From: Desulfobacteraceae bacterium
GTDB taxonomy: Bacteria > Desulfobacterota > Desulfobacteria > Desulfobacterales > Desulfosalsimonadaceae
Assembly: GCA_007131845.1 (NCBI GenBank)
Contig: SLPT01000392.1
Span: 1 to 8,895, forward strand
DNA length: 8,895 nucleotides
Direction: 5' to 3'
Shown piece after piece: positions 1 to 5,341 of the stretch. Position 1 is the first letter of the stretch. The number at the start of each line of letters is the position of its first letter. The position numbers were made by a program, and so were the translations under genes. The notes below the pieces were generated by a model. The model made no database searches. It had not been told where the DNA came from and saw nothing but the letters and a program-made list of their open reading frames with translations.

Positions 1-1
1 T

Positions 2-619
2 GAAATGGCGAGTCTCGGGGCCAAGGTGCTCCAGATCCGCTCGGTGGAGTTTGCGAAAAAATACGACGTGCCGATTCACGTCAGGTCATCGTTTAGCGAG
101 GAGGAAGGTACCATGGTAGTTCACGAAGATGCCAACATGGAAAAGGTCGTTGTTTCGGGCGTAACCCACAACAAAAACGAAGCCCGGATCACCCTGAGCA
201 AAGTTCCCGACCGTCCAGGCATCGCCATGCAGATCCTGACGCCCGTTGCCGAAGCCGGCATCGGTGTCGACATGATCATCCAGAACACCCGCGCCGGGAA
301 CATGACGGACCTTACCTTTACGGTTCCCAAGTCGGATTTCGAGGCGGCGCTTGAAATCGAGAAAAAAGTTGCCGCAGACATCGGCGCCGAGGATGTATTG
401 AGCGACAAAAACATCGCCAAGGTATCGGTCGTTGGCGTGGGCATGCGGAGCCACTCGGGCGTGGCGTCGAAAATGTTTGCCGCACTGGCTGCGGAAGGCA
501 TCAACATCCTGATGATTTCCACATCCGAAATCCGGATTTCGTGCATAATCGAGGAGAAATATACCGAACTGGCCGTGCGGACGCTGCATTCGGCATTTGG
601 GTTGGATGCGGAAGAGTGA
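2..619 (+). CDS. lysC: Aspartate kinase, C-terminal regulatory part (5' end outside window)
   Basis: Aspartate kinase phosphorylates L-aspartate, the first step towards lysine, threonine and methionine. Only the last 205 or so residues are present; the kinase domain lies left of the window. The first visible residues ([19 protein letters not shown]) match the conserved end of the kinase domain, followed by the typical SSFSEEEGT linker. Two ACT domains follow. The first spans roughly bases 160-400 and includes KVPDRPGIA and a conserved IIQN. The second spans roughly 415-600 and includes VSVVGVGM and [13 protein letters not shown]. In this family the ACT pair binds lysine and/or threonine for feedback inhibition, so the protein is probably feedback-regulated. 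The C-terminus (AFGLDAEE) is a normal family ending. An in-frame ATG at 113 sits behind a perfect AGGAGG and may give a separate small subunit (see findings). A tandem repeat starts right after the stop. Confidence 0.95.
   Translation, partial: EMASLGAKVLQIRSVEFAKKYDVPIHVRSSFSEEEGTMVVHEDANMEKVVVSGVTHNKNEARITLSKVPDRPGIAMQILTPVAEAGIGVDMIIQNTRAGNMTDLTFTVPKSDFEAALEIEKKVAADIGAEDVLSDKNIAKVSVVGVGMRSHSGVASKMFAALAAEGINILMISTSEIRISCIIEEKYTELAVRTLHSAFGLDAEE
99..115 (+). promoter_or_regulatory. Candidate internal ribosome-binding site and start inside lysC
   Basis: AGGAGG at 99-104 lies 8 nt before an in-frame ATG at 113-115. Initiation there would yield a 168-residue protein made only of the two ACT domains (113-619). 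Bacillus subtilis aspartokinase II and the Corynebacterium LysC make such a beta subunit from an internal start at the matching place. The AGGAGG also encodes Glu residues of the conserved SSFSEEEGT linker, so it could be a coding coincidence. Expression is inferred, not seen. Confidence 0.45.
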
Positions 620-621
620 GA

Positions 622-684
622 CGGTGGTCGGTGGTCGGTGGTCAGTGGTCAGTGGTCAGTAGTCGGTGGGCAGTGGGCGGTGGG
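622..684. repeat. Heptanucleotide tandem repeat, nine copies
   Basis: Nine consecutive 7-bp units of the form C(G/A)GTGGT fill this interval exactly. The order is three CGGTGGT, two CAGTGGT, one CAGTAGT, then CGGTGGG, CAGTGGG, CGGTGGG. It starts 2 nt after the lysC stop and ends about 20 nt before the next possible gene. The run is strongly G-rich and C-poor on the + strand. The G-to-A and T-to-G variants are grouped in blocks, as expected from slippage and unit duplication. No coding role is apparent. Confidence 0.9.
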
Positions 685-703
685 TAAGAGGGGGACGGCC
701 GGT

Positions 704-799
704 ATGAAGAAATTCAGGAAAGATCAGATCCTCTTTACGATTATTGTGGCGATTATCATTATCGCGTTTATTTTGCGACGGACGATGCAGGGCATGTAA
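704..799 (+). CDS. Possible 31-residue single-pass membrane microprotein
   Basis: An ATG at 704 opens a 31-codon frame ending at TAA 797-799. The product has a basic, charged start (MKKFRKDQ), then an unbroken hydrophobic run at residues 9-23 (ILFTIIVAIIIIAFI), then two arginines and a short polar tail. That is the layout of a single transmembrane helix with positive charge on both sides. A purine-rich stretch (GAGGGGG, about 8 nt upstream) could serve as ribosome-binding site. It lies between the lysC repeat and the convergent pyrF, whose stop is 21 bp away. I do not recognise the protein. The well-formed hydrophobic segment and basic N-terminus make chance less likely, but at this length chance cannot be excluded. 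Confidence 0.45.
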   Translation: MKKFRKDQILFTIIVAIIIIAFILRRTMQGM

Positions 800-820
800 G
801 CAGTGCCTGAAGGAAAACCG

Positions 821-1540
821 TTACAGCGCGCCTGCAATCTCGGATGCAAGCATCTCGGCCGCGATTTCGGGCTCTTCGGCATCGCGTATCGGGCGGCCGA
901 CAACCAGGTAATCGGCCCCGTTTTCAATGGCCATGGCCGGCGTCACCACCCGCTTCTGATCATCCGTATCATCCACCGACCAGGCCGGTCGGATGCCGGG
1001 CACCATGGTGATGAAATCCGGGCCAAAGGCATCCCTAATCCTTTTCACCTCCGCACCGGCGCATACCACGCCGGCGCATCCGGCGTCACGGGCCATTTTC
1101 GCCCGGAGCATAACAAGATCTTCGACATTTTCGCTATAGCGCTTCTCAAAGCCCGCCGCCCCGATATCTTCGCCGGTAACGGAAGTAAGAACCGTAACGC
1201 CCAGAACCTTTACCGCCCCTTTCCCGCCCTGCACAGCGGCCTCGAGCATCCGGGGGCTTTCCCCGCAATGAACCGTCGTGAAATCGACCTTCCATCCCGC
1301 CACCTGCACCATTGCACGACGTACGGTCTCGGGAATGTCATGGAGCTTGAGATCCAGAAATATCTTTGCATCACTTTCGCCCTGCACGGTCCTGACAATC
1401 CGGTTCCCGCCCCGCACGAACAGTTCCAGGCCCACCTTGAACATGCCCACGTACCCGGAAAGCCGCCGCACATAACGGGCCGCCTGCTCAACCGTCGGCA
1501 GATCCAATGGGAAAACGATGTAGTCCTTGGGTGCGCGCAT
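821..1540 (-). CDS. pyrF: Orotidine 5'-phosphate decarboxylase
   Basis: Converts OMP to UMP with release of CO2, the last step of de novo pyrimidine synthesis; cytosolic, an (alpha/beta)8 barrel acting as a dimer. The product is 239 residues, normal for bacterial PyrF. Visible landmarks: Asp13 in the first strand (FPLDLP), Lys35 (FKVG), the catalytic signature DLKLHDIP at 63-70 holding the Asp63/Lys65/Asp68 charge network, the phosphate-binding PGIR at 181-184, QKRVVTP near 195-201, and VVGRPI at 213-218 with Gly215-Arg216. The ATG at 1540 is chosen because AGGAGA lies about 6 nt upstream on the minus strand and the N-terminus then matches the family. It is convergent with the microprotein frame and divergent from selA. 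A palindromic repeat begins only about 30 bp upstream of the start, so the promoter must lie in or beyond that repeat. Confidence 0.96.
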   Translation of the reverse strand: MRAPKDYIVFPLDLPTVEQAARYVRRLSGYVGMFKVGLELFVRGGNRIVRTVQGESDAKIFLDLKLHDIPETVRRAMVQVAGWKVDFTTVHCGESPRMLEAAVQGGKGAVKVLGVTVLTSVTGEDIGAAGFEKRYSENVEDLVMLRAKMARDAGCAGVVCAGAEVKRIRDAFGPDFITMVPGIRPAWSVDDTDDQKRVVTPAMAIENGADYLVVGRPIRDAEEPEIAAEMLASEIAGAL

Positions 1541-1570
1541 GGATTTTCTCCTTTTCAGGTCTGATGCATG

Positions 1571-1685
1571 CGTAAAAAGTCATAATCTGACGGCTTTGAA
1601 AAAGCGCATAGGATGTGCTGACGAAGGAAGCGCATCCTATATTCCTGAGATGTTGCGCTTTAACGCAGATATTGGACATTTTACG
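1571..1685. repeat. Imperfect palindromic (MITE-like) element upstream of pyrF
   Basis: The left arm 1571-1608 and right arm 1654-1685 are inverted copies with small indels. The outer ends read CGTAAAAAGTC against CGTAAAATGTC when reverse-complemented; next come matching (A)ATCTG and CG(T) blocks; the innermost part is a perfect 8-bp match, AAAGCGCA (1601-1608) with TGCGCTTT (1654-1661). Inside is a second hairpin: ATAGGATGTGCT (1608-1619) pairs with AGCGCATCCTAT (1629-1640), one G-T wobble, around a 9-nt loop. No protein is encoded. From memory, palindromes ending in similar CGTAAAAAGTC sequences are frequent between genes in Desulfobacterales; that link needs a genome search. No clear target-site duplication is visible. 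Confidence 0.7.
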
Positions 1686-1866
1686 AAGCTGTTATTTTGA
1701 CGGGTGCTTCAGGTTTTATATAGCCTATAACCGCCGGGGCCGTAAAACATTTTGTGCATAGGCACGCTTTTTTCCGGCCGATGTGGCCCGTCCGGCGACG
1801 CTCAGGAAAAAAAGGAATTGAAAACAAACGGCTTATGATGATATCAATTGGCCGATATCGGCTTAG
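1686..1866. other. Non-coding spacer between the two palindromic elements
   Basis: No credible gene is seen in this middle part of the pyrF-selA spacer. It holds a perfect 12-bp palindrome, GCCGATATCGGC (1851-1862), and a 7-bp direct repeat CGGCTTA (1829-1835 and 1859-1865), possible protein-binding sites. A loose inverted repeat GCCTAT / ATAGGC (1723-1728 and 1758-1763) is followed shortly by a run of six T at 1768-1773, but the 29-nt loop makes it a poor terminator and no gene precedes it on that strand. Confidence 0.5.
1697..1724 (+). promoter_or_regulatory. Candidate sigma70-type promoter towards selA
   Basis: TTGACG (1697-1702), a 16-bp spacer and TATAGC (1719-1724) resemble -35 and -10 boxes with 5/6 and 4/6 matches. 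It lies just outside the first palindromic element and points towards selA about 330 bp away. A weaker alternative is TTGAAA (1818-1823), 18 bp, TATCAA (1842-1847). Neither is proven, and the long leader between them and selA would include the second palindromic element. Confidence 0.3.
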
Positions 1867-2013
1867 GTAGTGCCCGAACGAAAATCAGGATGTTTCGTCA
1901 AGGTCAAAGACGGTGAAAATTTTAACCACAGGAATACCCGGCGTATTTTGAGGATTACAATTTAATCCGGACGCAGAAATTGGCGAAAAAACGTTTTCCA
2001 TTCAGGCACCAGG
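1867..2013. repeat. Second imperfect palindromic element, reaching into the open frame before selA
   Basis: The left end GTGCCCGAACGAAAA (1870 on) and the reverse complement of the right end (GGTGCCTGAATGGAAAA) match with few changes. Further in, TTTCGTCAA in the left arm matches TTTCGCCAA in the reversed right arm. The centre is a perfect small hairpin, AATAC-CCGGC-GTATT (1933-1947), and its midpoint near 1940 is the midpoint of the whole element, as expected for a true palindrome. A side hairpin GGATTA-CAATT-TAATCC lies at 1952-1968. A 5-bp direct repeat AGGTA (1865-1869 and 2011-2015) flanks the element, offset by one base on the right, and may be a target duplication. Arms are diverged, so this is probably old. 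Confidence 0.6.
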
Positions 2014-2051
2014 TACCATACATTGAACACAACCCGGGTTATCACCAGTCC

Positions 2052-3533
2052 ATGAGTAACAAGCGCACCGGGAACGAGGAACACACAGGCGGAAGGGGAA
2101 ACCTGAAGAATCTGCTCCGTAAGCTCCCGTCCGTCGACACCCTGATCGGGAAAACCACGGGCAATCCGGATTTCGCGGATGCCCCCCGTGCGGTGGCCAT
2201 TGATGCCATCCGCAAATCCGTAGACGAGCTGCGCCAGGCCATCCAGGCGGATCCGGACGGATTCCGGGAAGCCAGCCTCTCACCGGAAGCCATTGACAAG
2301 CGGATAGGAAAGAAGATCGAAGCCGCCATGGCCGAAAACCTCGTTTCGCTGGTGAACGCCACCGGCGTCGTGGTCCATACCAACCTGGGCCGATCGCTTC
2401 TGGCAAAAGACGCGATCCGCCACATGACTTCCATCTCGGAGCGCTACTCCAACCTGGAGTTCGACCTCGAAAGCGGAAAGAGAGGATCGCGCTATACCGC
2501 CGTCGAAGACATCCTGTGCGAGATCAGCGGCGCCGAGGCGGCCATGGTGGTGAACAACAACGCGGCAGCCGTACTTCTGGCCCTGGACACGCTGGCAAGG
2601 GACAGGGAGGTCATCGTATCCCGGGGGGAATTGGTGGAAATCGGCGGATCGTTCCGGATACCGGACATCATGGCCAAAAGCGGCGGGATACTGCGCGAGG
2701 TCGGCACCACAAACCGTACCCACCCCAGCGACTACGCACGGGCGATAAATGAAACTACGGGCCTTCTTCTCAAGGTTCACACGAGCAACTATGCCATTGT
2801 CGGGTTTTCCGCCAGCGTCAGCCTTGCCGAACTCGTGGATATGGGGAAAAAACAAGGCCTGCCGGTCATGGAGGACCTGGGCTCCGGCACTTTTATCGAT
2901 TTCAGCCGCTACGGCCTGATGAAGGAGCCAACGGTGCAGGAATCGGTCCGCGCCGGGGCCGACGTAGTGACGTTCAGCGGGGACAAACTCCTGGGAGGCC
3001 CACAGGGCGGACTTCTGGTCGGATCCAGGGCGGTCATGGACCGGATCAAAAAAAATCCGCTCACCCGGGCCTTCAGAATCGACAAACTGACGCTGGCCGC
3101 TCTGGAGAGCACCCTGCGCCTTTACCGCGACGAGGCAAAAGCCGTACGGGAAATCCCCACGCTGCGAATGCTCACATGTTCCGCCGCAGAAATTGAACAA
3201 CGAGCCGGCACGCTGCGGGAGCGCATCTGCCGGATCGATCCCCAACGAATCACGGCCGAACCGGTCGATTCCATATCCCGGGCCGGGGGTGGATCCTTCC
3301 CCTTGCTGGAGATCCCTACGAAATGCGTGGCTATCCGGGTTTCCGGCATGTCCGCATCCGGCATCGACCGCCAACTGCGAAAGGGAAGCCCGCCGGTGAT
3401 CGGCCGTATCGAATCGGAGCGATACCTTCTGGATGTGCGAACCATCGCCGATGATGAAATCAAATGGATTGAAAAAGCGTTAGGCCGGCTTTCCGGCCAT
3501 ACAAACAAAACCAACCAAACGGGAACGAAATGA
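2052..3533 (+). CDS. selA: L-seryl-tRNA(Sec) selenium transferase
   Basis: SelA is a PLP enzyme that converts Ser-tRNA(Sec) to Sec-tRNA(Sec) using selenophosphate; in known cases it is a large ring-shaped homodecamer. From ATG 2052 the product is 493 residues (E. coli SelA: 463). The N-terminal LRKLPSVDTLI matches the family tRNA-binding region. The PLP fold follows, with NATGVVVHTNLGRSLL, VNNNAAAVLL, SRGELVEIGGSFRIPDI, EVGTTNRTH, KVHTSNY and SGDKLLGGPQGG; the last holds the PLP lysine, Lys312. PPVIGRI and LLDVRTI near the C-terminus are typical. The frame stays open upstream to a TTG at 1980, but those codons lie in a palindromic repeat, so ATG 2052 is preferred; it has no good Shine-Dalgarno, leaving the start somewhat uncertain. 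The next gene overlaps by 4 bp. The organism therefore probably makes selenoproteins, although selB, selD and the Sec tRNA are not here. Confidence 0.95.
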   Translation: MSNKRTGNEEHTGGRGNLKNLLRKLPSVDTLIGKTTGNPDFADAPRAVAIDAIRKSVDELRQAIQADPDGFREASLSPEAIDKRIGKKIEAAMAENLVSLVNATGVVVHTNLGRSLLAKDAIRHMTSISERYSNLEFDLESGKRGSRYTAVEDILCEISGAEAAMVVNNNAAAVLLALDTLARDREVIVSRGELVEIGGSFRIPDIMAKSGGILREVGTTNRTHPSDYARAINETTGLLLKVHTSNYAIVGFSASVSLAELVDMGKKQGLPVMEDLGSGTFIDFSRYGLMKEPTVQESVRAGADVVTFSGDKLLGGPQGGLLVGSRAVMDRIKKNPLTRAFRIDKLTLAALESTLRLYRDEAKAVREIPTLRMLTCSAAEIEQRAGTLRERICRIDPQRITAEPVDSISRAGGGSFPLLEIPTKCVAIRVSGMSASGIDRQLRKGSPPVIGRIESERYLLDVRTIADDEIKWIEKALGRLSGHTNKTNQTGTK

Positions 3534-4870
3534 CGGATCGCCAGGGAAAAAAGCCGGAAAAAAAACATCTCCTACTTTCCGAATCCGGCCTCCGGCCGGA
3601 TGCCGGAAAAGCAAAAAAGCAGGACGGATGCATCGATGCGGAGGCTTCCCCGGAAGACATATCCATGGGTGAAAGCGGCTTTTCGGAAGAAGCCCTGGAA
3701 CAGATGGATAAGGGGGATACCCTTGGGGCCATCATCCTTCGGATCGATGACATGGAGGGGATTGCCGACCCGGATACGGCTGGTGATGCCATTCGGGAAA
3801 CCATGGAAGCCATTTGCCGGAAATCCGGCGGGTATTACCGTACGGCAGCGGCCGGGGAGTATGTTTGCCTCCTTCCCGGCGCGAATGAAAAACAGTGCAC
3901 CGATTTCGTGCAAGCCGCCCGGAAACATATCGCCCGGGCGGGCAACGAAACGATCAGCGCAGGCATCGCCGTATACCCGACGCTTTCTTTCGAAAAGGAG
4001 GACATCTTCGAAAACGCAAAAAAAGCACTGGCCCACGCCGCCTTTTTCGGAGCGGACAGCATGGTCTGCTTCGATGCGGTCAGCCTGAATATCAGCGGCG
4101 ACGCCTTCTACCAGGCCGGAGACATCGACGGCGCCATGGCCGAATACGAACTGGCCCTGGAAATGGACCCGGACAACGTCAATGTGTACAACTCCATGGG
4201 GGTCTGCCATGGCGAGCGTGGGGACTATGACCGGGCACTTTCATCTTTTGCAAAAGCCGCGACTCTCGATCCGGAAGATGTCTTTGCCATCTACAATGCC
4301 GGTTATATCCACATGCAGCGGCAGGAATATGAAGCCGCACTGGACTATTTCCGGCAGGCGCTGACTATCGATGACACCATCTTCGAGCTGCTCTTCCAGA
4401 CCGGCCGCGCCCTCTACGAACTCGGCCGCCCGGAAGAGGCACTGTACCATATCCGCAGCGCCATATCCAAAAGCGACGCCCCGGGAGGAATCGTATACCG
4501 CTACCTGGGGGACTGCCTGCTTGCCGTAGGCGATACCGGTGAAGCCGCACGGACCTATAACTCCGCCGTTAAGCTCCGGCCCGATGATGCCCACTGCCTT
4601 TCCGCGCTTGCCCATTGCTATGAAAGCGAAGGCCAGAACGCCGAGATCGCGCTCGTGTTCGGCCAGAAGGCCGTGGAAATTGAACCGGACAACGGGCTGT
4701 TCCACCATCGCCTTGCCCTGATGTATCTGAACAGAAACCGCATCGAAGAGGCCCTCGATCATTTTGAAATCGCACTAGGCTGTGGTTATTCCGCGGCAGG
4801 GCCATACGTGGAAAGCACCAGGGCGTTACTTTCGGAAACGGATGCAAAGGAAAATGCAGCCGGTTCGTAG
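3530..4870 (+). CDS. Degenerate GGDEF domain fused to TPR repeats
   Basis: A 446-residue, probably cytosolic protein; no signal peptide or membrane segment is seen. Residues 1-48 are charged and of low complexity. Residues ~60-185 look like a GGDEF (diguanylate cyclase) domain: AIILRIDD at the start, the active-site strand read as AAGEYVCLLPG (107-117), and a typical tail ISAGIAVYP...EDIFENAKKALAHAAFFGADSMVCFDAV. The GGDEF motif itself has become AAGEY (107-111), so cyclase activity is unlikely; a binding or structural role is inferred. Residues ~187-420 form about seven TPR repeats (for example GDIDGAMAEYELALEMDPDN, GDYDRALSSFAKAATLDPED), a protein-interaction scaffold. The ATG overlaps the selA stop (ATGA), with only a weak ribosome-binding site, suggesting translational coupling. 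What it binds is unknown; a partner role in selenoprotein synthesis is speculation from context. Confidence 0.82.
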   Translation: MTDRQGKKPEKKHLLLSESGLRPDAGKAKKQDGCIDAEASPEDISMGESGFSEEALEQMDKGDTLGAIILRIDDMEGIADPDTAGDAIRETMEAICRKSGGYYRTAAAGEYVCLLPGANEKQCTDFVQAARKHIARAGNETISAGIAVYPTLSFEKEDIFENAKKALAHAAFFGADSMVCFDAVSLNISGDAFYQAGDIDGAMAEYELALEMDPDNVNVYNSMGVCHGERGDYDRALSSFAKAATLDPEDVFAIYNAGYIHMQRQEYEAALDYFRQALTIDDTIFELLFQTGRALYELGRPEEALYHIRSAISKSDAPGGIVYRYLGDCLLAVGDTGEAARTYNSAVKLRPDDAHCLSALAHCYESEGQNAEIALVFGQKAVEIEPDNGLFHHRLALMYLNRNRIEEALDHFEIALGCGYSAAGPYVESTRALLSETDAKENAAGS

Positions 4871-4911
4871 TAACCCGGAGCTGGCCGGGGCTGTCGGATA
4901 TAAACAATACG

Positions 4912-4956
4912 GATTTCGATTGCGATTGCGATATCGATTGCTGTAACAATCGATAT
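4912..4956. repeat. Hexamer tandem repeat running into a perfect 10-bp stem-loop
   Basis: Five 6-bp units of the form GATTGC lie at 4912-4941 (GATTTC, GATTGC, GATTGC, GATATC, GATTGC). The last units also form the left arm of a perfect inverted repeat: ATATCGATTG (4931-4940) pairs with CAATCGATAT (4947-4956) around the 6-nt loop CTGTAA. No T run follows, so it is not a classical intrinsic terminator. It lies 42 bp after the GGDEF/TPR gene and about 70 bp before the fmdB-like promoter candidate, so it could mark the end of the selA transcript or bind a protein. Confidence 0.7.
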
Positions 4957-5028
4957 GCTGAATGACGGTTGGGGGATCAGCAACAACCGCCTGGATGCGA
5001 CCGCTTTGATGCGGCGTGCTTATTCTGT

Positions 5029-5056
5029 TTGAGACAACAAAAAAACGTGATAATAT
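5029..5056 (+). promoter_or_regulatory. Candidate sigma70-type promoter of the fmdB-hemC-cobA/hemD cluster
   Basis: TTGAGA (5029-5034) and TAATAT (5051-5056) are separated by 16 bp in an A/T-rich stretch with an A tract in the spacer. It lies about 55 bp upstream of the first gene of the cluster, whose ATG at 5111 has a good ribosome-binding site AAGGAG (5098-5103). The match is 5/6 and 4/6 to consensus. Confidence 0.45.
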
Positions 5057-5110
5057 AGAAAGTTTACAACATATCAAATCATTTTCCGGACGGCAATAAG
5101 GAGAAAAATC

Positions 5111-5341
5111 ATGCCGATATACGAATATTTCTGCGATACGTGCGACAAAAAGTTTGAAACCCTCGTTCTGGGCGGGGAAGTACCCGTCTGTCCGGAATGC
5201 GGTACCCAGGACATCCGGCGTCTGATGTCCGCCTGCGGATTCATCAGCAAAGGCAGCGGCGGAGAAACCGTCTCCATGTCCGCGGGCGATTCCGGCTGCG
5301 GACCCTGTACGTCATCCAACTGCTCCAGTTGCGGCATATGA
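5111..5341 (+). CDS. FmdB-family zinc ribbon protein with cysteine-rich tail
   Basis: A 76-residue protein of the FmdB/CxxC regulatory family. It begins with the family signature MPIYEYFCDTC and has one zinc-ribbon set, Cys8-x2-Cys11 and Cys27-x2-Cys30, with the usual EYxCxxCxxxFE and CPECG contexts. A Gly/Ser-rich linker leads to a second set at the very C-terminus, Cys63-x2-Cys66 and Cys71-x2-Cys74, plus an extra Cys42. FmdB proteins are small, poorly understood, and named from a putative regulator next to formamidase/amidase genes; function is not established. The ATG at 5111 has AAGGAG 7 nt upstream. Its TGA overlaps the hemC ATG by 4 bp, so the two are probably translated together, suggesting a link to tetrapyrrole synthesis that is only contextual. 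Confidence 0.88.
   Translation: MPIYEYFCDTCDKKFETLVLGGEVPVCPECGTQDIRRLMSACGFISKGSGGETVSMSAGDSGCGPCTSSNCSSCGI

Noticed and set aside
622..684. CRISPR array
   Set aside because: The units are only 7 bp, directly adjacent and without spacers.
803..1564. 253-codon open frame on the + strand
   Set aside because: It lies antisense to pyrF, whose family motifs, length and ribosome-binding site are convincing. The + frame shows no recognisable domain and is a by-product of GC-rich codon use.
1488..1679. 63-codon minus-strand frame upstream of pyrF
   Set aside because: It runs through the palindromic repeat and into the 5' end of pyrF in another frame; no family resemblance.
1723..1773. Intrinsic terminator (GCCTAT/ATAGGC followed by six T)
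   Set aside because: The stem is only 6 bp with a 29-nt loop, and no gene on that strand ends nearby.
1980..2051. TTG start extending selA by 24 residues
   Set aside because: The added codons lie partly in a palindromic repeat, are unlike SelA N-termini, and no ribosome-binding site precedes the TTG.
2280..3374. 364-codon open frame on the minus strand
   Set aside because: Fully antisense to selA, with no domain-like sequence; the SelA frame matches its family throughout.
4874..4889. Terminator hairpin CCCGG/CCGGG after the GGDEF-TPR gene
   Set aside because: Only 5 bp of stem and no T run; too weak to call.
5197..5337. Upstream extension of the hemC frame
   Set aside because: It overlaps the fmdB-like gene in another frame and encodes an arginine-rich stretch unlike HemC; the canonical N-terminus starts at 5338.
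5339..5341. TGA of the fmdB-like gene as a selenocysteine codon, considered because selA is present
   Set aside because: The protein ends naturally after its last CxxC, the next codons are the hemC start, and no selenoprotein-like context follows. The lysC and selA TGA codons likewise end at family-typical C-termini.
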